Below are positions 10,908-24,368 of a DNA stretch of 64,000 nt, piece by piece; the stretch's first letter is position 1; each line of letters begins with the position of its first letter. Under the pieces are notes generated by a model. The model saw only the letters and a program-made list of their open reading frames with translations. It searched no databases and was not told the DNA's origin. A program made the translations under genes and the position numbers. The DNA comes from Coprinellus micaceus (Eukaryota; Basidiomycota; Agaricomycetes; Agaricales; Psathyrellaceae): NCBI GenBank assembly GCA_951394405.1, contig OX596345.1, forward strand, positions 1,116,001-1,180,000, given 5' to 3'.

Positions 10908-11696
10908 ATCCTCACTACCATTCCCCAGAGGAAATAGACATCATTTTCTGGTTTACAAGAAATCTTCTCGTCCGCCGTTATGGGTGTAAGTGCACAGATG
11001 GGGTTTGAAGTGGTTTTCGTTGTGAAGGCCCCGAAGGGAAAGAGGGTACCAGCTGACGGTGAGTACTTGAGTCGCTGCCCAAACTGAGCTTCATTCCTTG
11101 TGAACTAATCTTCCGTGAAGTGAAGTGAGCTATCATATGCGCTCACATGTTCATTTGTGACAACAGATTGGAGCTTCCAAACCCTTCACTATCTGTTCGC
11201 GTCTTCGACAGGGATGTTTTCGGTTGCCCTTTCCCGCTTAGCTCTTCAGCCTCGTCCCACAACCCGCAACTCGGCAGCTGAGGTTGCTCAATGACTGCAT
11301 AGAAGCACAGTCGCCCTCCCTCGGGCGAGGCCATTCACTTTCCCGTTCACTTTCCGTGCTTCCGATGACTTTGATGACGGTCTTCGACATCACAGTATCC
11401 TTCCCGTTCCAGAAAGTAGCTGGCGTTTAATTTTACACCGCCGAGACCATGGTTCCTCTCACGTTCGTCAGCAGGTACTCGATGGGCCTCAAAAACCGGC
11501 AGGACGAGAGGGGTCGCTCATCTAGTTCATTCTCTCTTCCAGTTCTCCTGAACTGCGAAGTGTTTGCTCGAAACACGGTAAGGAGAAGGGACTCGGGTAA
11601 AGCAGGCGGATCATACTCAATCATTGGTACAGGGAAGGTTAACCGACTAGTCCAAGGCAATGCCCTTTGCTCCGATAGCGTTATCGAGAGGGAACA
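10908..11696. other. Intergenic region, no supported gene
   Basis: Between NDUFB7 and the proline-rich ORF. Small ORFs exist on both strands with no recognisable similarity; the sequence could include degraded or unrecognised upstream exons of the following ORF. Confidence 0.4.
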
Positions 11697-12368
11697 ATGT
11701 TTCGACGCCATTCTACCGAAAGAAAGATCTACCCTGAACCGATCCAATACAACCAGTTCCCTACCCGGAACCATGACGGTCCTGGCCGACTCTATCGCTG
11801 GCCCACACCACATCCTGTCACTCACCCCAATCGACAGGAACCTCTTGGACGCCCCTACGATCCCAGATTAAGGCGTTCTCCCGATCCACCGCCCATCTCG
11901 CGTTTGGCGAAGCGACCGCCTATCTACCCGGTACCACACCCTCCGTCGTCATTTCCGTCCTCTTCATCAAATCCTCTTGCGCCCTTGCACCACCAGCGTA
12001 GGCCAAGCCAGGTCTTGAGGAGAGCAAATTCGCCGGTGCCATGGGGCCAAGTGCCACAACCACCCTCTGTGCCTCAGGTGGTTAATCTGGATCTGCTACA
12101 GCAGGGACCAACGAAACACCCGTTCGCCCCTCCCCCTCTGTCTCAGAGCGCGCGATCCCAGGGACGCTCCATTCCTCCTGGCAGGCCAAGTCCAACGAGG
12201 CAGGTTATCAGGAAGAGACCAGACAAGTTCAGGCCCTTGCCCAAAATGAACGGGAAGACGGGGGTAGGAAGGTCGGTGGTGAGATTGAACCCTGAGGTGG
12301 TGGTTTACAGCGGGGATGGAGTACCCGAGCCGCAAGGTTTGGTCATGTCCCCAAGCCAAATGTCCTGA
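11697..12368 (+). CDS. Proline/arginine-rich disordered hypothetical protein
   Basis: A 223-codon uninterrupted frame, dominated by Pro, Arg and Ser, with repeated PPP/RP motifs and a basic C-terminal segment (KRPDKFRPLPKMNGKTG). It has no domain. The composition resembles the disordered tail of the neighbouring kinase, so it may be a fragment, an exon of a larger gene or a chance frame in Pro-codon-rich sequence. The strand, start and reality of the gene are uncertain. Confidence 0.3.
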   Translation: MFRRHSTERKIYPEPIQYNQFPTRNHDGPGRLYRWPTPHPVTHPNRQEPLGRPYDPRLRRSPDPPPISRLAKRPPIYPVPHPPSSFPSSSSNPLAPLHHQRRPSQVLRRANSPVPWGQVPQPPSVPQVVNLDLLQQGPTKHPFAPPPLSQSARSQGRSIPPGRPSPTRQVIRKRPDKFRPLPKMNGKTGVGRSVVRLNPEVVVYSGDGVPEPQGLVMSPSQMS

Positions 12369-12570
12369 GCACCGCTTAACACTTATTCTATTTATCGATT
12401 CAGTATTAACGCACTTCATATGTTCTCAATCCTCCAGTAAACCCAAAAGGCGCGCCACATGTGGCACTACCTACGTTCGAGCTGTACTTTACGACCCATG
12501 GGCCCTACAAGGGTTACATGAGGGAATCTACCCATTTGTTTGATAATTCGAGCTGGGACGAGTCGAACAA

Positions 12571-13547
12571 TTACGCACCGAAATACTGTCGTCGGCGGTC
12601 ACAGTATTCATCGTAGATCACATTCTCCCATCGAGAGTCTATCGACGATACGCTGATCCTGGGGTCGTCTGTAATTTGCTGGACCATGCTTTCAATAGAA
12701 GCAACGATGGGACCCGGGGACGGACCCGCTTTGCACACGACGATTTCGTAACGTTTGAGCCTCGAAGAACTGGAAATGCACTCCACTTGATCAGTGCAGA
12801 ACGAGGCAACCCCGTTCGTGAGGGAATTCGACATCCGGCGGAAGGTCTTCAGGGAAGGAGAGGTCACCACATCCACCACCTCGTCGTCCCGCATGAAAGA
12901 GTCGGCGCTCGTGAAATGCTCCAACTGGGGCCTCTTCGTTAAGTCGGAGACATGGAAGGGCCCGTGGATGGGGCCGAGAACAAGCCTCTTCAGACTCGCG
13001 GGAATGGCATACTCGAGCCGTTGCCACTTGTTCTGGTCCAGGTGCAAGAGGGTAAGGCTTTGTAGGTTGTTGGACATCCAGAAGATCCGGCATAGGATGG
13101 TCATGGGCCAGGCATCGTTTGCGTAGAGGAGATCGCCCGGAGTTGACCAATCCTCGGGTCCTGCACCAATGTACAGGTTTTGGATCAGGTTCAGCCTTTG
13201 GCTCAACCGGTCGTCGGGCACATCGTGAACCCTATGGAAGGCCACGAGCTTTTGAGCGGTGGTGAACATGATCGAGTGATAGACGAATGGGATGAGCCAT
13301 TCTTGCGAAGCCTTGTTGACGAGCAACAGGCTGGTCGAGCAAGAGTAGTCAGCTTCGAGGCACGCAAGGAAGCCTGTTGGCAGGTTTTATGAGCAAGCCT
13401 CTGGGTCCGGGTCAAAGGATTTACTCTGCACGGTAGATCAGACAGGACAGAATTTCTGAGCGGTGAACGGCCTACTTTGCGAATCAATTCAACAGGTAGC
13501 TTCGCCGCGTTTGGCAGTGGACTGAACTTATTAATTTCTGCTACCAT
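12571..13547 (-). CDS. F-box-like hypothetical protein
   Basis: The main exon ends at 12571 and encodes about 260 residues of leucine-rich, LRR-like sequence (for example LQSLTLLHLDQNKW, and LKRLVLGPIHGPF). An upstream exon from the ATG at 13547 supplies LPVELIRKV, the usual start of a degenerate F-box, and the main exon begins near 13400 with LLLVNKASQEWLIPF, matching the second half of that motif in Agaricomycete F-box-like proteins. Frames connect through an intron ending CCAACAG near 13383; the donor is unclear (a GTTCAC site keeps frame), so the exon 1 boundary is approximate. F-box proteins normally recruit substrates to SCF ubiquitin ligases; the substrate is unknown. These families are large and variable in mushrooms. 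Confidence 0.6.
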
Positions 13548-13788
13548 CCTTCTCCCTCGGCCCCTGGTTTCTCGTCGTGCGCAGGTAGTCTTCAGGTGCT
13601 GTTGGTGTGTGTGTGTGACGTTGGTGGTCGCTTAGCAAGATGGTTCATGTGCATGTCTCAGTTTGGAACGAACAGCCATCAGCGCGGAATTGACGCCCGT
13701 ACTCCAACCTTGACCCCAAACCAACTACTGCTTTGTTCGTTCTCTGGCATTGCCGCTCGCAGGACTGTGTACGACTGGGGTGAAGCTC

Positions 13789-16700
13789 ATGATACAGATA
13801 TGCACTGCAGAGGATGGACAGGTGTTTCAGGTATGGGAACAGTGGCCAAGCTGAACAATTGGATTCGGCTAATGTGGGGCAGACCAAATCTACCCTAAGG
13901 GACATAGAAAGGTGTGTTCTGCGCCTTGTAGTCGCATGGGCCATCTTGACACTGGAACAGGACGGGGAGTCTTGAAGGCTTCATCCACGCTGAAATTGGG
14001 ATCGACACCGACGCCGTCATTGCGTACATCTCCAACGGACAACGATTGACGGACGCGAACATTCGGGAGTTGGCAGGGTCGCAGGACCAGGTAAGTGCAC
14101 ACCACGTTTCAATTGGCCAAAGCCTTAACAGCAACAGACTATCTTCGTCTTCAACAAGTACTACTTAGACTACGACCTCGAAGATGTATTGCGCAGCCTC
14201 TCCTTCCAGCCTGTGTTCCAAGCCCCTTTGGATGGTTTGTCATTCTTTGGCCGTATTCGGTGACCCTGTCCTAAATACTATGCACAGATGCCATCTCAGC
14301 AACTCCTCCCCTGCGCCATGCCCAGTTCGCAGCCACATGTCTCCGTAACGCTCATAAGCACCACGACGCAATCACCCAAACCCAGCACTCTATACACTTC
14401 CAACACGAGTCAGCTCGGATAGCCACGTCGACTCTTGACTCGCACATCCTCGTCATCCTTGATACGTTCGATGGCATTGCTGCCAATTCTCAACGCGAAC
14501 TGGAGAAACAAGCCTCGCTCTTAGCTGGTTTGGGAGCAGATCTCGAACTGATCAGCCAGGTCCAGGTACACGTGGAGTTCTTATCGAACGCAGTGCGGAA
14601 GGCTATCGAGGCTGGGGAGAAGAACCGGACTCTAGCGGATTATGTCTCCGGCGCGAAGATGGGGCAGGTTGCGGATGCTTGCAGGCGGACCCATGGTGCG
14701 TCCCGACGTAGTTTGGGGTCGAGTTCACTGATGGACCGGTCTTTAGAGGACCTCAGAGCTAAGTTCGAGCAGGTGGAACTTGCGGTGGCGAGAGTCAAAG
14801 GGGGAGCGGACATCATCCGCACTGCTCTAAACGAGATTAAGCTCATTCAAGATGCCGATTCGACTATCCGGCGGTCACAAGAAATAGTGGACAAGATTGC
14901 GGAATGCGCGGCAACCCTGGAGAGTCCTGCGTCGTCTCCTGACGCTATAATCCAAGAGCTGCGTCGCTTTGACGCCGCCCATCGCGATGAAATTCAGGCC
15001 ATTGCCGACATCAAGGTATTACTCATCGGTTTACAAGGATTATCCAGAGTCGCTGATTATTCTGCAGAATTCATACACCCAACACCACTTGACGACCTTG
15101 AGACGCATAAGTTTGCTCAACAACGACCTCGTTCACCTTCCTCCGAGCCTCTCCGCAATACAGACAAGCTTCCGAAACAAGAACAGCTTTACTCACATCC
15201 AACGACTTCACAACATGTTATACGCATATGGCGCTACTGTTGTCGAGATCGTTAGAAGGAAGGAGTTCTCTCGTTTCTTCTACCAGCGGGCTCAGAGCAT
15301 ACTGGAAGTAATGGCCAAACTTTCGTGAGTCCATGTAAGCAGAAGCTCTCACACGTTCATTGACTATTTCCCAGCGCGAGTGAACGGAAGCGGCGGCAGG
15401 TATATCGCAGTGAGATCCATGGTCAGCTGCCCTTCGAGACCAAAGGCTTGGACGATCCCGTTCCGACGATTGACTTTTCTCCTTCCGGGAGCTCTGACTT
15501 CTCGTACTCACTCGAGAGATCCGACGTTGATGGTGCGTCGAGCCTATTTCGCGTGTTTCGTGGGGTGGAGGGTAGAGATCTGACTTTCCAAATAGGTCTG
15601 TTTCGTGTTCTCGAAGACTTGGAACAGTATGCTCGGTCCCGAGGTGACGAAAGCGCCCTGAATGCCGTGATTGACTGTAAAGGGTCAATAGAGAAGCTCG
15701 TGGGTAAGATGGACAGCCTTGAGACCGGATTCGACAAAATTGCGGAACGTTCGCGTGAGTGCTTTTCATGCTGTACCGGAGATCAACCTAATGTTTCGTT
15801 TTAGTGCTCTCGGCTTCTCGCATTATGACTGCTCGAAAACGAAGTAGGCCTCTCCGTAATAGTGACAGACTTTACGTATTCATTATTGGCTCTATCTAGC
15901 CCTGGATGTGGAGGAGCAGGCATATCAAGAGCTAGTGGAAGAGCTGCGGAAGATCGAGGAATCCAAGGCCCGCGAGGCCTCCATATTCGACGAGGAACGC
16001 CGCTCGATGAAGGCGGAAATCCAGCGGCTGAAACGATCCTTGGAGGACTCCGAAGTTAAAGTTTCTCATGAAGGTGACCGCGCAAACACGCTTCAACGAG
16101 AGCTTCAGCAAGCTCGAGCCTACGCAGAGAACGAATCAAACGCTCGTCGGATTGTTGAGGAACGTAACCAAGAGTTAGCAAGGGACGTAGAGAGCCAACG
16201 CGTCGCCCTATCTCGAGCCCTTGCTGACGCGACAGACCAGTCTAAGAGCGCCGAGAAACTGAAACAAGAACTGGCCCAGGTTCGCTCAGAGTTCAACGAG
16301 GTGAAGGAGCTCGAAAGTCGCAGCGCAGCAAAGGTGACCGCGTTGCTGGAGGAGCAAGGCAACACGTTGCGAAAGTTGGAGGAAGCGCGTTCACGTGGGG
16401 AAGATTTGGAGACGCAGATCCAGGCGGCCCGTTCGGAAAGCGAAGAAGTTCGTCAGGCACTCAAGAGTACGAGTGGGGAGAAGGACCGGTTGCTCAAGGC
16501 ACAAGCCTCTGAGCACGATCGCATTATCCGAGACCACATTGCGGAGGCCGATGGCGACCGAGCCGTGTTGGAGCGTCAATTCTTCGAGCTCAAGGCGGTT
16601 CAAGAGCACTCTGAACGGCAGGTCAAGGATCTACGTGCTGAAATCGAGATAGCAAATGCGGATGCCGTGGGACTCCGCGAAGAACTTCGCCGGGTGGAGC

Positions 16701-18620
16701 ATGAACTCAGGGACGCCAAGCACGTCGAGAGGCTCCTTCGCGAGGATCTCAAAACTGGCCGATCCTCGCAATCCGAGTACGAACGCCGAGCCGAGGAGAG
16801 AGAGCAACTCATCGCCCAAATCCTCGACGTTGCTATTACCTTCCGCAATACCCAAGTCAAGGCTCTACATACAGCTCAAGCACTGTCGACCCTTCCTCCC
16901 TCCGCTTCGAAGCATGGGCACCCACATCTCGCTGAATCGATGACCCTGACTTCCATGCGATACCACAACGTCATGGACCAGACTGGGGAACCCTCCCCCA
17001 TCGACCCTTCGGACCCAATGGCTGCGCTTGAGGTGCTCCGTGAGTTTGATCACGACCATTTCTTGGAGGCGATCGTGAAAACTGGTTCGACCATCAAGAA
17101 ATGGCAGAAGCAGTGCAGGGAGTATCGCGAACGGGCCAAAGGCAAGATATCCTTCCGAAACTTTGCCAAAGGCGACCTTGCTCTGTTCCTCCCCACTCGC
17201 AATTCGGTATCTAAACCCTGGGCGGCGTTCAATGGTGAGTCCGATACCCTTCAGCCCCTTTTCCTATTTCAGTTGGGTGCCTAAAATTCCCTTATTCTGC
17301 GCTCCGGGTTCCATACAACAACGCCTCCTCTCCGAAATTACCCCGCACTAACTACGAGCCCTCCATCAGTGTCATTTCCCCATTATTTCCTACAAGCCAC
17401 CGGCCACCTTGCGGAACAGCTGAGGACCCGGGAATGGATAGTTGCGCGTATCACGTCCATTTCTGAGCGCATCGTCGACCAGAGGGTGAGTCGATGGAGC
17501 TCCTACTTGTTTTTCTTGTGCCTAATGGCAAAATTAATGATTGCAGGACGAGAGCACAAATCCATACGGTCTTGGAGATGGCGTCAAGTACTACATGCTT
17601 GAAGTCGAAGACTGGACGCAGCCTAGCCAACACAAGCGACGGGGCCCGTCCCGGCGGGTAGCGACTGAAAGGGAAACCGCAGAGCCATCTCAGTCTACCC
17701 CTGATTTGATGAGGCCATCGTCTCCAGTTCCGCTCCCAGAACCGACCACCGCAGAGGTTGAGGATACGTTTCACCGCGCCAACTCGCACACGTTTCCGAC
17801 GCGAACTCGCTCCAGCTCTTCTCCTGGTGCTCGGCCATCTTCTCTCTCCCGTCTCTTAGCCCAAGCATCACCGACCCAGGAGAAGAATATTACTGCGAAT
17901 GGTGAAGGCGTGACGTGTGACTCGCCCCCTTCGATGCCGGTACTTCAAGACGCTCCTCCCGTTGTAGAACCTCAAGCTATTTTGTCGACAACGTCCCCAC
18001 CGCCACCAACATCTCCAACGCTCCTCCCCGAGTCCATCCCACGCCAATTGCTCACAGGCCTACCGTCACCTCTGCGACCAGGATCTCGAGCTTCACGATT
18101 ATCGACCACCTCCCGGTTTTCTGTCGGTAGAATCCCTACTCTGGGAGCTGTGGCATCCGTTACTTCGAGCAAAGCTGCACCTACGGTCGCTTTGGTTGAG
18201 CAGTCCATGGCCGGGTCCTCACCATCATCTTACGAAGGCGCCAATCCTTTTGTCTCACCAACCACCCCTTCGCCAGATGATTCTATCTCCGAAGCCATGG
18301 CGAATGTAATAACGAATAATGACCGTCGACGAACAACTTCTTACCACATACCTCGGCCGTCGCCTTTGAACATTGCTTCTCAGAACCCGGCTCTCCAGCA
18401 AGTGCGGGCTTCCACGCCGTCCACTGCGACGAGTACACTTGCGAACCTGGCGAGTAGTTGGGGGATGGCGTTCGGGCGGAGAAAAAGGCCAGAGACTAGT
18501 CAACTTACTCCACCTTCTGAGTCCCCGGTCGACAATTCCAACGCTACGGATGCTGCTGGCGAGCATTCCACGAATTCACCGCAACCTTCGGCTGCGCATG
18601 CCCTTCTCAAACGGTTCTAA
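13789..18620 (+). CDS. ATG11: Autophagy-related protein 11 (selective autophagy scaffold)
   Basis: Thirteen exons keep frame throughout: 13789-13830, 13883-13911, 13961-14090, 14138-14234, 14288-14695, 14747-15015, 15068-15324, 15375-15532, 15596-15754, 15805-15843, 15900-17234, 17370-17485, 17547-18620, giving 1370 residues. The N-terminus begins MIQICTAEDGQVFQ and contains a ubiquitin-like region (AVIAYISNGQRLTDANIREL, then FVFNKYYLDYDLEDVL). Residues about 170-500 match the Atg11/Atg17-like region (for example NMLYAYGATVVEIVRRKEFS, RFFYQRAQSILEVMAKLS). A long coiled coil fills exon 11, and exons 12-13 carry the conserved C-terminal Atg11 domain (HLAEQLRTREWIVARI, YYMLEVEDWTQP) before a disordered Ser/Pro-rich tail. 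Atg11 tethers cargo receptors to the Atg1 kinase at the phagophore assembly site. The start was chosen because it yields the family's N-terminus. Confidence 0.92.
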
Positions 18621-19772
18621 CCGTCGGATTTCCTTGGTTCTCGCTCTGTACATTCTATTTTCGTTGCTTCGGATGTTATCACACACTTCTAATACGTCGA
18701 GGTCGAAACAATTCATGCTGCTTTATGCTTCTTCACTTGGTGGACCTTTTTAAACTTCTCATACTTGCATCATCGGTCCAATATCTCCAGACAGATGTCA
18801 ATAACGAGGTAGTCCTCGAAAGCCTGCGTACGATCCTCGGCTTATTGTCTAGTCGAAGTCCCCCACACCACTCGCCGTGGTCTTGAGACGACAGAGGTGC
18901 GTACTCCACGATTATCTACTTCATCGCGTGGCTAATTGAAACCAAACGCTCTCCATTGCTCCTGTCCCTTTTTCTGGTCATGAGCATTGTACGACGGTCC
19001 CTGAGCTTCGGAGAAATACCTCTCCCAAGAACGTACCCCTGGTTGGCCGAACGAGGCCCCCCAAGCATCTCTCTCTCTGAGCTCAAAGATTGCATCACTG
19101 TGCGGGGCCTTGTCGGGCTGGATTACCGCACCCACAACTACCCCTAGTACCCAACTGCAGCCCATTGCCTCGATCCGGCGATTGTTAGGTTCGAAAAGAT
19201 CAACCCATTCCGGAGAGAGGAATCGCGATCCATCGTTGACCGGTGCTCGCCGTTCACAATCATAAGGAAGTCGTGGAGCCTTCCCCACATCGTACTCACG
19301 CTAGATCCTGGCGAGCGCCGGGCCTGCATATCCAATACGCATGGAGAAACCTCGTAGAAACCCCACAACCCCAGACTGCGCTGCCAGTGCTAAGCGGTGG
19401 GGGAGGATGATAGGTAGCCGGTGTGGCCCAATTGCTCTCCTATCAATGATTTTGGGCGCTTGGAGAAGCTCAGACCGAAGCGCGCGAAGACTCTTCGTCG
19501 AGACTCGGCTTGTCTGAACTTCGCAAGAACAGAAGTCACGGCGAAACGGAGAAGAAGTCAAGAAATGTCTCCACGCGGTGCGCACCTTGCGGGGTGGTGC
19601 GAATATGGGGTCCAGTTCCGGCTATTCCAAAACTGGACATATCTCCGATCGCCCAAGCGAGACGAGCGACAAGGGGCCACCACCAACGACGCGGTGTACC
19701 TCTGGAGAAACTCACGCGAACCAAACCATCACCCGCCCCTGTACCGAGTCGACTTGTGTGGCCTCTCATTCC
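18621..19772. other. Intergenic region between ATG11 and the sugar transporter
   Basis: ATG11 3' flank and transporter promoter, both on the plus strand. Overlapping ORFs at 19301-19950 show no coding character. A TATA box marks the right edge. Confidence 0.5.
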
Positions 19773-19779
19773 TATAAAA
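19773..19779 (+). promoter_or_regulatory. TATA box of sugar transporter gene
   Basis: A perfect TATAAAA within CCTATAAAAGCTCCCC lies about 80 bp upstream of the ATG at 19858, followed by a pyrimidine-rich leader (CCCATTCCCTCCCCC), the classical arrangement of strongly expressed or regulated fungal genes. Confidence 0.7.
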
Positions 19780-19857
19780 GCTCCCCATGTCCTCGTCGAT
19801 TCCCCATCCCATTCCCTCCCCCATTCCCAAGTTTTTCACTACGCTCAGGAAACGACA

Positions 19858-21640
19858 ATGGGAGCAGGCGCCGTAGCAAACAGCGGTCCCACCATGGGAT
19901 ATGGCCACCTCATCGACCCCAACAGGAAGTGGTATAACAACAAGAGGTGAGCATGACGTTTTTCATTGACGTCTTCGCCTGTCCTAACTTGCAACCCTTA
20001 GGCTCATCGCTCTCAACGCGTGGATTCTCTTACTGCTCATCACCTCTTCCACCAACGGTTATGACGGCAGTATGATGAATGGTCTCCAGTCCGTCGACCA
20101 GTGGAGACTCTACTTTGGCAACCCCTCCGGTGGGAAGTTGGGTCTCCTCAACGCCATCCAGAACATCGGTGCTTTGGCAGCCTACCCCTTCGCCCCCTAC
20201 ATCTCCGACGGCGTTGGCCGAAGGACCTCCATCTTCCTTGGTGCTACCATTATGTGCATCGCTACCGCCATCCAGACTGCCTCCCAATCCGTTGGCATGT
20301 TCATCGGTGCTCGTTTCTTGATCGGTTTCGGTCTTACCTTCGCAGGTAATGTGACTATCCCCTAACTGTTGCAATAAGGCTAATAGGATTTCTTTAGCGA
20401 GTGCCGCTCCCCTCCTGGTTTCTGAGCTCGCCTACCCGACTGCCCGTGCCCCTCTCACCTCCGCGTACAACTCCCTCTGGTACTCCGGTGCCATTATTGC
20501 TGCCTGGACTACCTTCGGTACCTTCCGCATCCAGAACACCTGGTCATGGCGTATCCCCTCCGCCATTCAAGGTCTTCCCTCCGTCATCCAGGTCGCTCTC
20601 ATCTGGTTCTGCCCCGAGTCCCCTCGTTGGTTGGTCAGCAAGGGTCGCAACGAGCAAGCCTTGGAGACTTTGGCCTACTACCACGCCGACAGCAACCGCG
20701 ACGACCCCCTTGTCAAGTACGAGTTCCAAGAAATTAGGGCTGCGATTGAGCTCGATCGCGAAGTTGCTGCCAAGATCGGCTGGAAGACCCTCTTCTCTAC
20801 CCGCGGAAACCTCAGGCGTATTCGTATCATCGTCGCCATCGCCTTCTTCTCCCAATGGTCCGGAAATGGTCTCGTTTCTTACTACCTTAACCGCGTCTTC
20901 AACACCGTCGGCATCACGAGCGAACTTCACCAACTCCTCATCAACGGTATTCTCCAGATTTGGAACTTGTTCTGGGCTCTCGCTGCCTCTGCCATGGTCG
21001 AGAGGATCGGTCGCCGTATCCTGTTCATCACCTCCACTATTGGCATGATCTGCTTCTTCATCATGCAAACTGTCTGTAGCGCCATCTACGCTCAAAACGG
21101 CAACAAGGCTGCTGGTTACGCCGTCATCGCCGCCATCTTCCTGTTCTACGCGTTTTACGAGTGAGTGCCATTTTGCGTCCCCTAGCTTTATCTGTCTCTG
21201 ACAATCTGTCTACAGCATTGCCTACTCCCCTCTCATCATCACTTATACCGTCGAAATCCTGCCCTACCAAGTTCGCGCCAAGGGTTTCGCTGTGTTCAAC
21301 TTCGCCATCTCCCTCTCCCTTATATTCAACCAATACGTCAACCCCATCGCTCTCGATGCCCTCGGTTGGAAGTACTACATTGTCTACATTTGCTGGTTGG
21401 CGTTTGAGCTCGTCTTCGTCTACTTCTGTGAGTACCCCCACCCCTACCTGGAACGCGACCCAATTCTGACACCCTCCTCTAGACGTCATCGAGACCAAGG
21501 GTAGGACGCTCGAGGAAACTGCCGCCCTCTTCGACGGTGAGGAGGCCGTCAACCAGCTCGCTGGCACCGCCGGTCATGCCGCTGTCGACGAGAAGGAGTA
21601 CGGTTCGTCGTCTCATGATGAGAAGATCTCCAAGGCTTAA
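19858..21640 (+). CDS. MFS sugar transporter (lactose permease/hexose transporter type)
   Basis: Five exons (19858-19946, 20002-20345, 20398-21160, 21216-21427, 21483-21640) join in frame to 521 residues. It is a twelve-helix major facilitator of the sugar porter family: helix 1 with the NGYDGSMMNGLQ motif, the helix 2-3 loop DGVGRRTS, the helix 6 exit motif PESPRWLVSKGR, the second-half loop ERIGRRI, and the terminal hallmark ETKGRTLEE. It should move a mono- or disaccharide with protons across the plasma membrane. The NGYDG signature and overall spacing resemble fungal lactose/galactoside-permease-like members, but substrate cannot be read from sequence. Codon use is strongly biased to C-ending codons, and a TATA box sits upstream, suggesting high expression. 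Confidence 0.92.
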
Positions 21641-24368
21641 GCGCCTTCATTCCCACTTCGCATCTTCTTGTTTCATCATCTCCCTTGACTCTGGTTGTAT
21701 ATTATCTTTTAATGGTCTTGGCCCGTCGGCCTTTGGTACCTTACGCGTTTACGGTCTTAACTCCAAAATTCACTACGACTCGGCACATTCACGCATGTAC
21801 ATTACGACTTGATCACACGAATCTTCATTTTACTCCACATCCCTTGCAAAGTTAATGGCTCACATGGATAGGTATATGGAGAAATTTCACTTCTGATCGT
21901 GGCCTTTTGCCCCCACGCTACAACTCTTTCACTTCTGAATCGAGGGGGAAATAGCTTGCGGACTTGTGCCTCCGAGGTCGCCCATCCTGCAGCAGGCAAG
22001 GCCGCCTAGTGGATTCTTACTAATCGCAACGACAGTCACACATCTCGTCAGTCGACTAAAGGCCGCCCACATGACCGCACATGGGGCCAGAGCACCTTGA
22101 CGAATCGGTCCCCGGTGAGGAAAGCTTACGATGCGTGTGGGATCGCCCTCTAGGTGTGAGTAAGGATCCTGGGTTACGCACTCGTAGAACGTCGCTGAAA
22201 ATTCGCCGGTGGTAGCCCCAGGCGCCAATGACCGAATGCAAACGTTGGCGGGTCGATCCGATCGTGCTCATGGGCCGCTCAGAACCTATTTGCCTTTGGA
22301 ACACATGGAGCAGGTTCGTGCTTACTTATGCGCCATCTTTCTTCCTAGCCAACTTTGACGTACCCAGAGGTCCCATTTGCAACCGTAAATTTCGTGCTGG
22401 GGAACCTCGCATCTAACGCGACGACAGCCTTGCTGGGACTGTCCCGTATCTGCTGGTGTGCCATTTGCCGCATATTTAAACCTGTCCGAGCAGGAGTAAC
22501 GGCGCCTAACGCTGACCAAAAATTTGGCTTTTACCCGCGTCTCACACGCATTGGCAGCATTCTTTCCGTTTTGAGACCTCAAAATTGCTCCCCATCTCAC
22601 TCGTACTTAGAAGCCGGAGGGGCGAGTGGTCGGGCACTTCCTGCCATATATTTAAAGTTTGAACCCGCCCCCGTTTGAATCCGTGCCATATCCGTCGGAA
22701 CCCACTGGTTGTCCGACAGCTCGCTGTGGCTGCACGTTAATCATCTGACCGTCGCATGTAGTCCGTTGTCCTTTTCGAGTAACGGAACTTCCTCACTAGG
22801 ATGATTTGACAAAGGTGGAATCAATCCTGACTCTCGTGTTTATCGAGATTTTGGACCGAGAACGCTCAGCACGCTTGATGAGATCTGGCTCATAAGTCGT
22901 CTCGCGGGGCCGATCCCGGAGATGGTACCCAAGTCTGCAGGGATCCAGCAGAAGGATAGAGAAGCTAAAGTGGTTCTCTAAAGCACTTAAGCGCGATATC
23001 TTCTCGTCCGTAGCCCGTACCCTCATACTCTCTGGATATCGATTAATAGCGGCGTTGAGGAGATGCCTTCTAACATCCCTCAATGTGAAACGGAGATCGC
23101 AAAATACCCCTAGCGACCCTATGGTTGGTCAGGCTACTCCTAGTGTCAACTTCAACTCCCCGTTTGCTTCGTAAAGGACTTATGAAGGAGGGGAGCAGAC
23201 GGATCACCATTATGGCAACCCGTGCGCGTGCGCACGTGCGGGCGCTTATTGTTGACGTATGATAGGCGCGGGTCGGATTCAAGTCCGACCGAAAGGAGGA
23301 TAGGGGCCCTATGGTGCCCTACCTCGTTCCAGCTCGTCCCCCTTCCTCACTTTATTCGCTCCCCCCTGGTGACTTGCAACCCAAGCATTCTAAACAGGTC
23401 CGGTCGCCGCCTCGGTCCCTGAAATGCCTCACAAGTTGCGTCCACAAGCACCACAAAACACTGGCAGCGAGGCGAACTGGTTCATCTGGGTAAATTTACA
23501 AGCGCAGGGGCAAGGGTGCAGAGGACGTCCTACAAGGAGACTCCCCACATTAGCGCACATGAATTGCGGGGTAAGGTTGGGGTACTGCCTGTGATTTCCT
23601 CGTGCCAAGTTCTGCCAAGGGGACCATGTATGTGTATTTTTTCTCGGTGCCGCTGGGGCTTTGGGACTTTCTTGCCCCGAAACAGCCCGAACCCCGGATC
23701 TAGGCACATTCACTGCAACGACCACGTATCCGGCTGGTATACCCGGGCGCTCGATGACGCAAGAACATGCATACCGTCGTCGCGTAACATCAGGTCGGGC
23801 CGGACGCGCCTGTGCGGCCCTCCGTTCCAGATAGGCGCCTTGGTCACGGTGGGAATGTGCGAGGGTCGGCACCGACAGGAGCTGGGGCTGTGGATCCATT
23901 ACCCCAGATTCTCCAGGCACCTGTCTCTCTTCCCCGAACGTTGTAGATCTCCTTGCTCTTGGTGGTTCCCACTCCTCCACGTTTTCCATTTCGAAATCTG
24001 ATCGATTTTAGGCGGTTACCGTCTATATCTTAGCAATGTTCCAACAGGGGCTCACGAACTCACTTTCTGATCATCCCCTTCCATTCAGTCGAAATCCGAG
24101 GGTCGTGCATAGATGCTTGGGAGCGACGTGGTCACCAGGTTTCCGCCGCCTGGCCAAGGAAAGCTCCCTTGAACATAGTACCCCTTTTCTGGCTCGGACA
24201 ACTTGGTATTGCCCAGAGGGCGCTTCAGCGAAATAAAGGACATCCCTAATCGTTGAGGTCTGTTGCGTGGAGGTTGGTAATTGTTGATGAAGACTACTTC
24301 GCCCAGGGCAGTGACCCAATAGAACAGTGGAAAACAGCGATCCTTTTGCTCAAGTTCCCTCCAGGGTA
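21641..24368. other. Gene-poor intergenic region, left part
   Basis: About 2.7 kb without a supported gene. Short ORFs occur on both strands (the largest pair overlap antisense at 23429-24001), none with recognisable family motifs, splice-consistent extension or biased composition. Possibly decayed sequence; no transposase remnant was recognised. Confidence 0.45.

Noticed and set aside
19301..19950. Several plus- and minus-strand frames upstream of the sugar transporter
   Set aside because: They overlap each other and the TATA box/leader, and have no protein-like composition.
20544..21095. 183-codon minus-strand frame inside the sugar transporter
   Set aside because: Shadow of the C-ending codon bias of the transporter gene on the other strand.
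23429..24001. Overlapping plus- and minus-strand frames of 161 and 186 codons
   Set aside because: Both are Arg/Pro/Cys-rich with no recognisable motif, overlap each other and lack supporting exons.
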